A stretch of DNA of 52,752 nucleotides from the NCBI GenBank assembly GCA_905182025.1, contig CAJJAA010000001.1, positions 1 through 52,752 on the forward strand. The letters run 5' to 3'. The stretch is from an uncultured OM182 clade bacterium (lineage in GTDB: Bacteria > Pseudomonadota > Gammaproteobacteria > Pseudomonadales > Azotimanducaceae). Shown here piece after piece: positions 22,673 to 31,684 of the stretch (positions are counted from its first letter, which is position 1; each line of letters opens with the position of its first letter). Below the pieces are notes generated by a model. The model searched no databases and was not told the DNA's origin. It was given only the letters and a program-made list of their open reading frames with translations. A program made the position numbers and the translations under genes.

Positions 22673-24571
22673 ATGACCTACCAATCTGAATTCGAACACT
22701 CCATTGATAAGCCTATCGAGTTTTGGAAGCAACAAGCAGAATCGATTGATTGGTATAAGTTTCCAACGGATATCCTTTCCAAAGACAGCAATGGTAACGA
22801 CTGTTGGTTCGCTGATGGCGAGCTAAATACCGCCTATTTGGCGTTGGACTATCACGTTGATAACGGACGCGGTGACCAGCTCGCTTTGATTTATGATTCT
22901 CCCGTCACCAACACTATTGAGCAGTTTACTTATCGCGAATTGCGGGACAAGGTGGCAATTTTTGCTGGCGCGCTGACCGAACTCGGTGTGGTTAAAGGCG
23001 ATCGCGTCATTATTTATATGCCTATGGTTACTGAAGCGGCAATTGGCATGCTAGCCTGCGCTCGCATCGGTGCGATTCACTCTGTTGTGTTCGGCGGGTT
23101 TGCCTCGAAAGAACTTGCCACTCGAATAGATGATGCAGAACCTAAACTGATATTGGCCGCATCCTGCGGTATCGAGTTCGATAAGGTCATACCGTACAAA
23201 CCTCTGATTGACGAGGCACGTGAGCTTGCGACGCATAAGTTGCAGCATTGTGTCGTGCTACAACGACCTCAGCAAGTTGCCCTTATGGGCGACGGGGATT
23301 TGGACTGGAACGAGATTTCAAAAACCGCAAAAGCGGTCGACTGCGTACCGCTAAAATCGACCGACCCTTTGTATATATTGTACACGTCCGGAACGACGGG
23401 AAAACCTAAAGGTGTCGTCAGGGATAACGGCGGTCACGCTGTCGCCCTCAGATATTCGATGAAATCCGTCTATGGCGTTGAGCCCGGTGAGGTGTACTGG
23501 GCTGCGTCAGATGTTGGCTGGGTAGTAGGGCATTCATATATTGTATATGCACCGCTGATGACCGGTTGCACGACAATTTTGTTCGAAGGCAAACCTGTCA
23601 GAACCCCTGATGCTGGAACATTTTGGCGGGTCCTCGATAATCATCGCGTTAATGTATTTTTTACGGCACCCACGGGTTTTCGGGCAATTCGCAAAGAAGA
23701 TCCAGAAACCAAGCACCTTAAACAATACGATTTATCGCATTTAAGAACATTGTTTGTCGCGGGCGAAAGGCTCGATCCACCCACCTATGATTGGCTTAAG
23801 CAAACATTAAAAGTACCCGTCGTAGATCACTGGTGGCAAACAGAAACGGGTTGGCCTATAGCTTCAAACTTGATGGGAATTGAAGTCGTAGACACCAAAG
23901 CGGGGTCATCTACGTTTCCTGTACCTGGATACAATGTGCAGATTGTGGACGAAAATTCGAAAGAGCTTGGGCATTCCACAGAAGGCGATGTTGTTGTCAA
24001 GCTACCCCTGCCTCCAGGAGCCTTGCCGACGGTCTGGGGTGACCACTCAAGATATGTGAGCTCTTATTTATCGCAACATGAAGGCTATTTTCATTCTGGT
24101 GATGGCGGCTATTTCGATGCTGACGGTTACCTTTTTATCATGGGTAGAACCGATGACGTCATCAACGTTGCTGGACATCGGCTATCGACTGGCGAGATGG
24201 AAGAGATCGTCGCATCGCATCCTGCCTGTGCTGAGTGTGCCGTCATCGGCATCGCCGATAAAGATAAAGGTCAAATGCCGGTTGGTCTTGTATTGTTGAA
24301 AGATGGTGTGAATATTGAGCCAGAAGCACTCGAATCAGAATTAGCTTTGATGGTGCGTCAACAAATTGGTGCATTCGCGAATTTTAAGCGTGCGATCGTC
24401 GTTCAGCGACTTCCTAAAACTCGGTCTGGCAAGATACTGAGGCAGGTGATGAGAAAAATTGCGGATAAGGTTGAATTTGAGCAACCGGCAACGATCGATG
24501 ACCCGCAAATATTAGTAGAGATTCAAGATAGCCTGGTGAGCAACAAAATCGGCTACGTCGGCAACCAATAA
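22673..24571 (+). CDS. prpE: Propionyl-CoA synthetase
   Basis: The 632-residue adenylate-forming enzyme activates propionate (and related short acids) with ATP and CoA. The N-terminus follows the PrpE pattern: SIDKPIEFWKQQAESIDW, a WFADGELNTAYLALDYHV core, then GRGDQLALIYDSPVT. The ATP-binding YTSGTTGKPKGVVRDNGGH is typical of PrpE, and the catalytic Lys is in RSGKILRQVMRK near the end. No prpBCD genes are in the window, so the propionyl-CoA fate is not shown. It is preceded by a terminator and a candidate promoter. Confidence 0.93.
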   Translation: MTYQSEFEHSIDKPIEFWKQQAESIDWYKFPTDILSKDSNGNDCWFADGELNTAYLALDYHVDNGRGDQLALIYDSPVTNTIEQFTYRELRDKVAIFAGALTELGVVKGDRVIIYMPMVTEAAIGMLACARIGAIHSVVFGGFASKELATRIDDAEPKLILAASCGIEFDKVIPYKPLIDEARELATHKLQHCVVLQRPQQVALMGDGDLDWNEISKTAKAVDCVPLKSTDPLYILYTSGTTGKPKGVVRDNGGHAVALRYSMKSVYGVEPGEVYWAASDVGWVVGHSYIVYAPLMTGCTTILFEGKPVRTPDAGTFWRVLDNHRVNVFFTAPTGFRAIRKEDPETKHLKQYDLSHLRTLFVAGERLDPPTYDWLKQTLKVPVVDHWWQTETGWPIASNLMGIEVVDTKAGSSTFPVPGYNVQIVDENSKELGHSTEGDVVVKLPLPPGALPTVWGDHSRYVSSYLSQHEGYFHSGDGGYFDADGYLFIMGRTDDVINVAGHRLSTGEMEEIVASHPACAECAVIGIADKDKGQMPVGLVLLKDGVNIEPEALESELALMVRQQIGAFANFKRAIVVQRLPKTRSGKILRQVMRKIADKVEFEQPATIDDPQILVEIQDSLVSNKIGYVGNQ

Positions 24572-24628
24572 AATTAAACGCGTTTGCTGAAACAGTAGAC
24601 GACTAATCAAGATTGTTAAGGACACACT

Positions 24629-25378
24629 ATGACAGTGCTTATTACGGGTGCTTCATCCGGGTTTGGCGAAGCGGCGGCAAGGATTTTCTCGGCCAAGAAT
24701 CAAAAGGTGGTATTAACCGCTAGGCGTATAGATCGCTTGGACGCGCTTGCAACAGAGTTAGGTGATCGGGCTTTAGCAATTGAGTTGGATGTACGTGACC
24801 GAGAGGCTGTAGAAGCTTTGCCAGATCAGTTGCCTGAAGACTTTTCGGACATTGATATCCTTGTCAACAATGCTGGTTTGGCGCTTGGTATCGGGGGTGC
24901 TCAGGAAGCGGATCTAGATGAGTGGGATACGATGGTCGACACCAATATTAAAGGGATGATGTACCTATGTAGAACGATGCTGCCCGGTATGATTAGTCGC
25001 GGTGGCGGTCATATTGTGAACCTTGGGTCGGTAGCAGCAAGTTGGCCTTACCCAGGTGGCAATGCCTACGGTGGCAGTAAAGCATTCGTACAGCAGTTTT
25101 CGCGTAATTTACGTGTTGATCTGCTGGGTAAAAACGTTCGAGTAACGAATATCGAGCCCGGTATGTGCGAAACGGAGTTTTCAGTTGTACGCTTTAAAGG
25201 TGACGAAGATAAGGCGCAGCAGGTATATCAAGGTATGCAGCCGCTGTCGGCTAGCGATGTTGCAGAAATCATTTATTGGACAACGGCTCTGCCAGCACAC
25301 ATCAACATTAATCAGTTAGAAGTGATGCCCACAGCTCAAGCCTGGTCACCTTTTGCAGTTCATCGAGACGCATCCTGA
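24629..25378 (+). CDS. ydfG: NADP-dependent 3-hydroxy acid dehydrogenase, YdfG-like SDR
   Basis: The 249-residue classical SDR shows the cofactor motif TGASSGFG (6-13), the structural NNAG (80-83) and the catalytic S134, Y147 and K151. The ARR at 31-33 favours NADP. The sequence follows E. coli YdfG closely in the GGNAYGGSKAFVQQFSRNLR and EPGMCETEFS segments; that enzyme oxidises L-allo-threonine, serine and 3-hydroxy acids and also reduces malonic semialdehyde. It starts 57 bases after prpE and may be cotranscribed. Confidence 0.88.
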   Translation: MTVLITGASSGFGEAAARIFSAKNQKVVLTARRIDRLDALATELGDRALAIELDVRDREAVEALPDQLPEDFSDIDILVNNAGLALGIGGAQEADLDEWDTMVDTNIKGMMYLCRTMLPGMISRGGGHIVNLGSVAASWPYPGGNAYGGSKAFVQQFSRNLRVDLLGKNVRVTNIEPGMCETEFSVVRFKGDEDKAQQVYQGMQPLSASDVAEIIYWTTALPAHININQLEVMPTAQAWSPFAVHRDAS

Positions 25379-25430
25379 GGTTACTTGACCTTTTGTCGCG
25401 ATTCCGACTGTTGGATATGAAGATTCCCTG

Positions 25431-25436
25431 TATAAT
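25431..25436 (+). promoter_or_regulatory. Candidate -10 box before the ABM monooxygenase gene
   Basis: A perfect TATAAT lies 30 bases before the ATG at 25467. No -35 of good match is at 16-18 bases. The mRNA would have a leader of about 24 bases that lacks a ribosome site. Confidence 0.35.
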
Positions 25437-25466
25437 GCCTTTCAGTTTTAAGAATACACCTCGTCT

Positions 25467-25838
25467 ATGATTATTGTGCACGGCACCTTCCCAATTAAAC
25501 CAGACCAGCGTAGCCAGGCGCTTGAACTGATGCGAACCATGTCATCAGCGAGCCAGGCGGAATACGGGTGCGTTACCTATGAGTTTTACGTTGGCCTAAC
25601 GGATCCAAATACACTGTTGTTGTTTCAGGAGTGGGAATCGGTAGATGCGCTGCAGGGTCATTTTCAGACAGACCACATGGACGAATTTCTAAAGTTGCTT
25701 CCCGAAGTGTTAGACGGGGACGTTTCAACGCGTCGCTATGAAGTTCGCAGCAGTGATGAGATCGGCGATGCCGATATGTCGGAATTAGAGCCTGAAGTCG
25801 GCGCTAGCAACGCGCTACGTAATAAAATCATTCACTAA
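25467..25838 (+). CDS. Antibiotic biosynthesis monooxygenase (ABM) domain protein
   Basis: The 123-residue protein contains one ABM dimeric ferredoxin-like domain in its first 95 residues (GTFPIKPDQRSQALELM, then YGCVTYEFYV and LLFQEWESVDALQGH). Such cofactor-free proteins include the quinol oxidase YgiN. The last 25 residues are an acidic tail outside the domain. The substrate is unknown. No Shine-Dalgarno sequence is apparent. Confidence 0.8.
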   Translation: MIIVHGTFPIKPDQRSQALELMRTMSSASQAEYGCVTYEFYVGLTDPNTLLLFQEWESVDALQGHFQTDHMDEFLKLLPEVLDGDVSTRRYEVRSSDEIGDADMSELEPEVGASNALRNKIIH

Positions 25839-26149
25839 ATATCTGTCTAAGAAGCTGTTGCCTAAAGCTGTTTTAGTGGGCTTTCTCATAGGTTTTTTTT
25901 AGGAAAAAATGCCAAAGACTGATTTTCTGGCTTTAGTAATCCTGCGATTTCAAATACCCTTGTTTTATCTAACTAGACGCAAATCAATCGAAATTTTGTT
26001 GCAGCGTACCGATTAAAATCGGCAATTAAGTCGGTTCATGCCACTTTTTAAAAGCCTATTTGTCACATGGTTATCAGCCGGTGGTACTTCGATGCGCTTG
26101 CCGATTGACTAAAAAGGCTCTTCTTCCTGTTTTTACTCGCCAGGCAGAC
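25839..26149. other. Convergent intergenic region, nothing recognised
   Basis: This 311-base AT-rich stretch lies between the convergent ABM and arsenate-reductase-like genes. I see no ORF with a start signal, no stable hairpin with a T-run on the plus strand and no repeat. Confidence 0.5.
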
Positions 26150-26500
26150 CTAAATTATTTCAAGCACCGATTCGGGTGGTCGCCCGATTCTAGCTTGGTT
26201 ATTACTGACGACAATAGGTCTCTGTAACAATTTCGGTGTTGCTATGATTGCCGCGATGAGCTCGTCTTGCGTTAACGCGTCATCTTCAAGGTTCTGCTCA
26301 GTATACTCATCTTCGGATGTTCTCATGATGCCTCGGGTCTCAACATTGAGTTGGCTTAGCAAGTCTTTTAGCGTTGATGCGTCAGGAGGCGTCTCAAGAT
26401 AGAGTATGATGGTTGGACTGACGCCTTTATTTTCGAGTAATGCCAAAGTTTGACGAGACTTCGAGCATTTTGGATTATGGTAAAGGGTGACCGCAGTCAA
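26150..26500 (-). CDS. Arsenate reductase family protein (YfgD-like)
   Basis: The protein belongs to the glutaredoxin-dependent ArsC family; the HNPKCSKSRQTL motif holds the catalytic Cys (C12 from the chosen start). The later PIVV and RIGRPPESVLEII segments match E. coli YfgD rather than plasmid ArsC. The start is assigned to the TTG at 26500, giving 116 residues, because a GGAGAG ribosome site lies at the right distance and the normal family N-terminus begins there; the ATG at 26554 would add 18 atypical residues. No arsR or arsB is nearby, so arsenic resistance is not implied. Confidence 0.85.
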   Translation of the reverse strand: MTAVTLYHNPKCSKSRQTLALLENKGVSPTIILYLETPPDASTLKDLLSQLNVETRGIMRTSEDEYTEQNLEDDALTQDELIAAIIATPKLLQRPIVVSNNQARIGRPPESVLEII

Positions 26501-26643
26501 TGGACTCTCCGATAGAATTAGACAGGTAAAATTGTAGCCATCAGGGTTGTTCACAACAAGCGATAATAAAACCCTTTACATCAAAGAGCGGTTTTATCCA
26601 GTATAGAGCCGGCGATAAGAAAAGAATCAGGAACGCTATCACA

Positions 26644-27882
26644 ATGCCAAAGCACACAGGTGAGCAAGCCACGTTGTTTAACAACGGCCCCAAAGAACTG
26701 GTTCGACAGGTTGCGCGTTTCGCGGTGTATTTGTGGGATCGATTTGTTGAAGATAACTGTCAGAGCACAGCCGCTTCACTGACCTATCAGACGCTTTTTG
26801 CTGTTGTACCTTTGTTGACGGTGACCTATGCGATCCTCGATACGTTTAAAGCATTTGGTGACCTGACTGAAAAAGTCGAAACATTCTTATTCAGTAACAT
26901 TATCCCGGAAAACGTCATGATGGTTCAGGAGTATTTACTCTCCTTTTCACAACAGGCGCGAAACTTGAGTGGCCCCAGTATTGCACTGTTAGGCGTGACG
27001 GCATTTCTGATGTTGTTCACCATTGAGAAGACCTTCAATGAAATATGGCGAGTCAAAGAGCCCAGACAAGGTTTTCAACGTTTCCTCATGTATTGGGCTG
27101 TGTTAACACTTTCTGCGCCGTTTATGGGTATCAGTTTGGGTATTACGGGATATATAGAGTCTTTGCCACTGATCAGTGACGTTAGTCGCTCAACAACGGC
27201 GTTGCATGTGGTGCCAATTCTGTTGAGTACAGGCCTGTTTACATTAATTTATACGGTTGTGCCGAATTGCTTCGTGCCATTGAAAAATGCGGTGATCGGC
27301 TCCTTCATCGTTGCCTTATCGTTCGAATTAGCAAAAGCAATGTTTGCCGCCATAATGTCAAAATCAAGCTTCGAGGCTATTTACGGCACTTTTGCCGCTG
27401 TGCCGTTATTTCTTCTTTGGATCTATGTATCTTGGACGATTGTTTTACTCGGTGCTGAACTGGTCAAAAGCTTGGGCTCATTCAGATTAGTGAGTCATCG
27501 GCATGCCGAGGCACCGCTGTTTCAATTTTTGAGCATCTTGGAGTTGTTCCACCTTGCGCACAAAAAAGGTGAAGTGATCACAGATAAAGAAATCAGAAAC
27601 TACCCTGATAGGATTGATTTGGGATTGTGGTCTGAAATTCGCTCATTGATGATGGAGTTAAATTTAATCAGACAAGTTGAGAAGTCCGGACTTGTGCTAT
27701 CCAAGAATCTAGGCGAGCTTAGTATCTGGGAGCTCTATTCCCGTTTACCATGGCAGTTACCACGTGACGTAGGCGGCGATTCTCCCTGGGAGGCAAAACT
27801 TTCGCACCTCTTTAGTGCCTTATACGAACGTAATAGGGCTGAATTGAGTCAGGATCTTGAGAGCTTGTTTGAAGGCAAGTAA
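26644..27882 (+). CDS. yihY: YihY/BrkB family inner membrane protein
   Basis: The 412-residue protein has the family's membrane domain of about six helices within residues 30-280. Conserved marks include AASLTYQTLFAVVPLL, FTIEKTFNEIWRV and YGTFAAVPLFLLWIYVSW. A soluble C-terminal domain (about 290-412) resembles the winged-helix tail of long YihY forms. The function is unknown; the old ribonuclease BN label is an error in the literature. The start ATG lies 89 bases from the divergent YfgD-like ORF limit. Confidence 0.9.
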   Translation: MPKHTGEQATLFNNGPKELVRQVARFAVYLWDRFVEDNCQSTAASLTYQTLFAVVPLLTVTYAILDTFKAFGDLTEKVETFLFSNIIPENVMMVQEYLLSFSQQARNLSGPSIALLGVTAFLMLFTIEKTFNEIWRVKEPRQGFQRFLMYWAVLTLSAPFMGISLGITGYIESLPLISDVSRSTTALHVVPILLSTGLFTLIYTVVPNCFVPLKNAVIGSFIVALSFELAKAMFAAIMSKSSFEAIYGTFAAVPLFLLWIYVSWTIVLLGAELVKSLGSFRLVSHRHAEAPLFQFLSILELFHLAHKKGEVITDKEIRNYPDRIDLGLWSEIRSLMMELNLIRQVEKSGLVLSKNLGELSIWELYSRLPWQLPRDVGGDSPWEAKLSHLFSALYERNRAELSQDLESLFEGK

Positions 27883-27954
27883 TTCGTTTTTAAGGCGCGT
27901 GACGAGCATTGTTTAAAATATCCGATTCAGTTGTTGATTGGGTTGTAGCTTGTT

Positions 27955-28014
27955 AACGGATTGGTTAATAAATTGGTTGAGGAATTGAGACGTAAATTGA
28001 AAAGTAGATGGGTA
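27955..28014. repeat. Degenerate 12-base tandem repeat at the 5' end of the TlpA-like gene
   Basis: Five 12-base units start at 27955, 27967, 27979, 27991 and 28003, sharing the core AATTG or GATTG. In the gene's frame they encode the tetrads NKLV, EELR, RKLK, so the first residues of the protein are repeat-derived. Confidence 0.7.
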
Positions 28015-28461
28015 TCGCGGTTGAGAAATGGGTTGTTAGTGGTGATGTTTGTTTGTCTAAGTGGTTGTTCTAAACCGGACTTCACAGACACTAATGGCGC
28101 CGGTCTGTATATGGAGGATCTGCAATCAAAGTGGTTAGTGATGAATTACTGGGCCACTTGGTGTGGTCCTTGTATTGCTGAGATTCCTGAGCTGAATGAA
28201 CTGGCGAAAAAGGAATCTGAGCACCTGAATCTTGTTGGGATAAACTACGATCAACCAATCGGTGAAGAGGCTAGCCGTCAGGTTAGTAAAATGAAAATTG
28301 ATTTTCCTGTGCTAGCAGGTGATCCTACCGAGGCCTTTCAAATTAGCGTGCCGCTCGTTCTGCCAACCACTTTTATTTTTGCGCCAGGCGGAGAGCTTGT
28401 TGCCACCTTAACCGGCCCTCAAACTCAGGACTCGATTAAGGCTGTACTACAATCAAAGTAA
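27961..28461 (+). CDS. TlpA-like thioredoxin-fold lipoprotein
   Basis: The protein has a hydrophobic segment (LLVVMFVCLSGC) ending in a lipobox LSGC, followed by a thioredoxin fold with the redox pair WATWCGPC and the cis-Pro in VLPTTFIF. It is therefore predicted to be an outer-face lipoprotein that reduces or exchanges disulfides, as TlpA/DsbE proteins do. The start is uncertain: there is no usable ATG before the lipobox, and several TTG codons (27961, 27973, 27985, 27997) are possible. The leader is made of a 12-base repeat. The neighbouring genes are not cytochrome-maturation genes. Confidence 0.8.
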   Translation: MVNKLVEELRRKLKSRWVSRLRNGLLVVMFVCLSGCSKPDFTDTNGAGLYMEDLQSKWLVMNYWATWCGPCIAEIPELNELAKKESEHLNLVGINYDQPIGEEASRQVSKMKIDFPVLAGDPTEAFQISVPLVLPTTFIFAPGGELVATLTGPQTQDSIKAVLQSK

Positions 28462-28486
28462 GCTGCGTGACTTGACCTATTGCTGA

Positions 28487-30208
28487 CTAGTTCATCTCTT
28501 GTTTGACAAGTTCTGCTATGTGTTCAGCAATGTTTTCTAAAGGCAGGTCACTGGCTTCATTGCCGCGACGTTTTACATACTCGACAACACCGGCTTTCAA
28601 TCCACGTTCACCTATCACCAAACGATGTGGAATACCGATGAGTTCGGCGTCTGCGAATTTCGCACCTGGACGATGGCCATCTCGATCATCAATCAGAACC
28701 TCAATACCCAATTCCAATAAGGCAGTGTAAATATCCTCAGAGACAGTGGCCACTTGTTCCGACTTGTGACCATTAATTGGGATAATGATGACCTGAAAAG
28801 GTGCGATGATAGTTGGCCAAATCATGCCATTTTCATCATGGTTTTGCTCAATAATGGCGGCGACGAGTCTGGAAACACCCATGCCATAACACCCCATACT
28901 CATGACACACGCTTTACCATTTTCATCAAGTACGCTTGCGTTCATAGCCTTGGAATACTTGTCGCCAAGTTGAAAGATATGACCGACTTCAATGCCACGT
29001 TTGAACATCAATGTTCCTTGACCGTCAGGGCTTGGATCACCTTCCACAACATCCCGCAGGTCATAGGTCTGGTCCGCAGAACAATCTCTGCCCCAGTTTA
29101 CATTGGTTAGATGATAGTCGTCTTCATTGGCTCCGCTAACAAAGTTTGTCATTGCCGCAGCGGATCGATCCGCATACACGGGTATGGACAAATTTACGGG
29201 TCCAATCGATCCTGGTTCGCACCCTATGGTCGCAGTAATTGCTTCGTTGCTTGCCATTTGCAGTGGGCTTGCAATACCACTTAGCTTTTCTGCTTTGAGT
29301 GGGTTCAATTGATGGTCGCCGCGCAGTACTAAGGCAACCAATGGCTGCTCGTCGCCAACAACGATGAGTGTTTTTACCGTATTTTTGCTATCAACTTGCA
29401 AGAAATTGGACACTGCATCGATCGTGCGCATACCCTTCGTCTCTATCTTCTCTTGATTGCGCATCTCGTCGGTCGACATGGCGGGTGCTATTGCTTCGGC
29501 CATTTCAATATTCGCGGCATAATTGCCTTCGGTACTAAAAGCTATTTTGTCTTCACCTGAATCGGCCAAGACATGGAACTCCTGAGAAGCACTGCCGCCA
29601 ATGCTGCCGGTATCGGCCAAGACGGGGCGGAAATCGAGATCCATTCTACTTAAAATACGGCTGTATGCGTCGTGCATATCTTGATAGGTGGCCTCGAGAC
29701 TTTCCTGATCAATATGGAATGAATAGGCATCTTTCATCAAAAATTCACGACCTCGCAACAAGCCGAAGCGTGGGCGGGTTTCGTCTCTGAATTTTGTCTG
29801 AATTTGATAAAAACTAACCGGTAGTTGCTTGTGGCTCCGAAGTTCGTTTCTGGCGAGATCAGTGATGACTTCTTCATGAGTAGGGCCGAAACAGAAGTCT
29901 CTGTCGTGTCTATCTTTGAACTTTAGTAATAAACCATCGTCGTACTGGTCCCATCGGCCAGACTCTTGCCATAATTCTGCAGGTTGCACCACTGTCATCA
30001 GGACTTCCTGCGCGCCGGTTCGATTCATTTCTTCACGTACAATCTGCTCAACTTTCTGTAATACACGTAGTCCCATGGGCAACCAATTGTAGATGCCAGA
30101 GGCGAGCCTACGGATGAATCCAGCCCTCAACAATAACTGATGGCTGGCTACTTCAGCATCAGAGGGCGTTTCTTTTAATGTGGCGACTGTATAGCGTGAT
30201 GCTCTCAT
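28487..30208 (-). CDS. proS: Prolyl-tRNA synthetase
   Basis: The 573-residue class II synthetase charges tRNA-Pro. The N-terminal catalytic part has the [19 protein letters not shown] start of the bacterial type, motif 2 ([19 protein letters not shown]) and motif 3 ([15 protein letters not shown]). A long insertion in the middle (about 220-400) is the editing domain that removes mischarged alanine. The anticodon-binding domain is at the end. The length equals that of E. coli ProS. A terminator separates it from the HU-like gene upstream. Confidence 0.96.
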   Translation of the reverse strand: MRASRYTVATLKETPSDAEVASHQLLLRAGFIRRLASGIYNWLPMGLRVLQKVEQIVREEMNRTGAQEVLMTVVQPAELWQESGRWDQYDDGLLLKFKDRHDRDFCFGPTHEEVITDLARNELRSHKQLPVSFYQIQTKFRDETRPRFGLLRGREFLMKDAYSFHIDQESLEATYQDMHDAYSRILSRMDLDFRPVLADTGSIGGSASQEFHVLADSGEDKIAFSTEGNYAANIEMAEAIAPAMSTDEMRNQEKIETKGMRTIDAVSNFLQVDSKNTVKTLIVVGDEQPLVALVLRGDHQLNPLKAEKLSGIASPLQMASNEAITATIGCEPGSIGPVNLSIPVYADRSAAAMTNFVSGANEDDYHLTNVNWGRDCSADQTYDLRDVVEGDPSPDGQGTLMFKRGIEVGHIFQLGDKYSKAMNASVLDENGKACVMSMGCYGMGVSRLVAAIIEQNHDENGMIWPTIIAPFQVIIIPINGHKSEQVATVSEDIYTALLELGIEVLIDDRDGHRPGAKFADAELIGIPHRLVIGERGLKAGVVEYVKRRGNEASDLPLENIAEHIAELVKQEMN

Positions 30209-30374
30209 ATTTCTTCTTTAAAATAGTGTAAAGGTTGATGTTAAATGTTGACCGATTGTACAGACTTTAGTGTTTAGATATTAACAATGTTCAGTGGGTC
30301 TTCTGCCGCGCTGTCGTTGGGGCTGGTTTGTCATCTTAATGCTGTTGGTCCTAAGTGGTTTCCAAATTTTATCC

Positions 30375-30404
30375 AAAAAAAAGACCGCTAATGCGGCCTT
30401 TTTT
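30375..30404 (-). terminator. Rho-independent terminator after the HU-like gene
   Basis: A six-base stem (30383-30388 with 30393-30398, one G-T pair on the minus strand) with a TAAT loop is flanked by eight A on its left and six T on its right. It can end transcription on the minus strand after the HU-like gene and could also act in the other direction. Confidence 0.85.
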
Positions 30405-30419
30405 AACAAAAGAAGTGGA

Positions 30420-30800
30420 TTAAACCAATTCTTTTAGACCTTTCAATGGCAACACTTTGACTTTAGTGCTTGCTGGCTTAGCAGCAATGTCCATAGTCTC
30501 TCCTGGACGGAAAGGGTTAGGTACATTTTTTCTAGCTTTAGCAGCTGGCTTCTTGACAGTCTTAATCTTTAGAAGACCGGGTAGAGTGAATTCACCCGCG
30601 CCGCCTTTCTTGATATGACGTTCAATAAGGTTAGTTAACTCGTCGAGAACAGCAACAACTTGCTTCTTGCTTAGCTCCGTATTAGTTGCAACTTCGCTTA
30701 AAATTGCGCTCTTAGTGTATTTGTCTTTAATCGCTGGGAGCTTCTTAGTAGGAGCAGCTTTCTTAGCGGCGGGTTTTTTTGCAGCCTTTTTTGCAGCCAT
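30420..30800 (-). CDS. HU-family histone-like protein with lysine-rich N-terminal tail
   Basis: Residues from about 28 onward form an HU/IHF-type DNA-binding domain (YTKSAILSEVATNTELSKKQ, then GEFTLPGLLKIKTVKKPA). The arm carries KNVPNPFRPGETMDI, where NPFRPGE resembles the NPxTGE of HU. The first 25 residues are a Lys/Ala/Pro tail (AAKKPAAKKAAPTKK), as in eukaryote-like H1 tails. It should bind and bend DNA in the nucleoid. An AAGGAA ribosome site precedes the ATG. At 126 residues it is longer than E. coli HU (90). Confidence 0.85.
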   Translation of the reverse strand: MAAKKAAKKPAAKKAAPTKKLPAIKDKYTKSAILSEVATNTELSKKQVVAVLDELTNLIERHIKKGGAGEFTLPGLLKIKTVKKPAAKARKNVPNPFRPGETMDIAAKPASTKVKVLPLKGLKELV

Positions 30801-31198
30801 TGGTATTCCTTTTTATAAATCGAAAGTTAAAGTGCGTGAGTTATTAAAGATATGTTTAGAAAAACACCTGAAATCTAGCGTTTTTATGCAAGTCTCTATT
30901 GGTGCTCTTTATACTTTATTGGTTTAGTGCTCGCAAGGGCGCAGCCGATTTTTTCTAAACTAATTTTCTGCATTGATCACTTTTGTTGGTAACGTTATCA
31001 AGGGGCATTCGGAAATGGATGTTCGATTTGATCGTCACCGTTTATGAAATGTTTGGAGCTTGTGCTTTGATGACGCTTGGTAATTCAATTTTTGCGTTTT
31101 ATCAGACATATATCGCCATTTAAATCGATTAAGGTATAATGCGCCGCCGCATTTCTGCGGGAGTTTGCTATGGTTAACCTGTTGAGGAATCCACTGAC
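30801..31198. other. Divergent promoter region between HU-like and fmdB-like genes
   Basis: In this 398-base gap a consensus TATAAT is at 31135-31140 on the plus strand, about 59 bases before the fmdB-like ATG; the region 17-18 bases before it (ATCGCC) is not a good -35. The minus-strand side has an AAGGAA ribosome site. No other gene or repeat was seen. Confidence 0.45.
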
Positions 31199-31519
31199 AT
31201 GCCAATCTATGAATACCAATGTGGTGCATGTGACCACAGAATGGAAAAAATTCGAAAATTTTCGGATGAACCTTTCACTGAATGCCCAAGCTGTCACAAG
31301 CCTGAGCTAAAGAAGTTAGTATCTGCCGCGGCCTTTAGATTAAAAGGTGGCGGGTGGTACGAGACGGATTTCAAAACAGGTTCAAAGAAGAACGTACTGC
31401 ATGGGACGAATTCAGATTCGAATTCCAGTGGCAGCGATTCTAAATCTGAGTCGAGTTCAACAAGCGAAAGTTCGAAAAAGACTGAAACTAAGAGCGCGTC
31501 AAAGCCAAGCGAGTCCTAG
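31199..31519 (+). CDS. FmdB-type zinc ribbon protein
   Basis: The 106-residue protein starts MPIYEYQCGACDHRME, the signature of the FmdB/regulatory zinc-ribbon family; the zinc ligands are C8, C11, C29 and C32. Residues 65-106 are a Ser/Lys/Glu-rich disordered tail without a fixed length in the family. The function is not known; a gene of this type precedes aspS in many gammaproteobacteria, as it does here with a 165-base gap. Confidence 0.88.
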   Translation: MPIYEYQCGACDHRMEKIRKFSDEPFTECPSCHKPELKKLVSAAAFRLKGGGWYETDFKTGSKKNVLHGTNSDSNSSGSDSKSESSSTSESSKKTETKSASKPSES

Positions 31520-31684
31520 GTTTTCGAAATCGTTGTTTGACAAGCATGCTTTAAGATGTCCGCGAGACTAGGTTGTAAGAAATATCGAATTTGAACTGAA
31601 AGTGGACAACAGACGTTAAGAATCGAAAAGGGCGCAGCGGCGTTCATCATTAAATCTCTGATATAGAGAAAAGGGGTATATGCA

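Noticed and set aside
26150..26500. Arsenic resistance locus
   Set aside because: Sequence is of the YfgD type and no arsR, arsB or acr3 is nearby.
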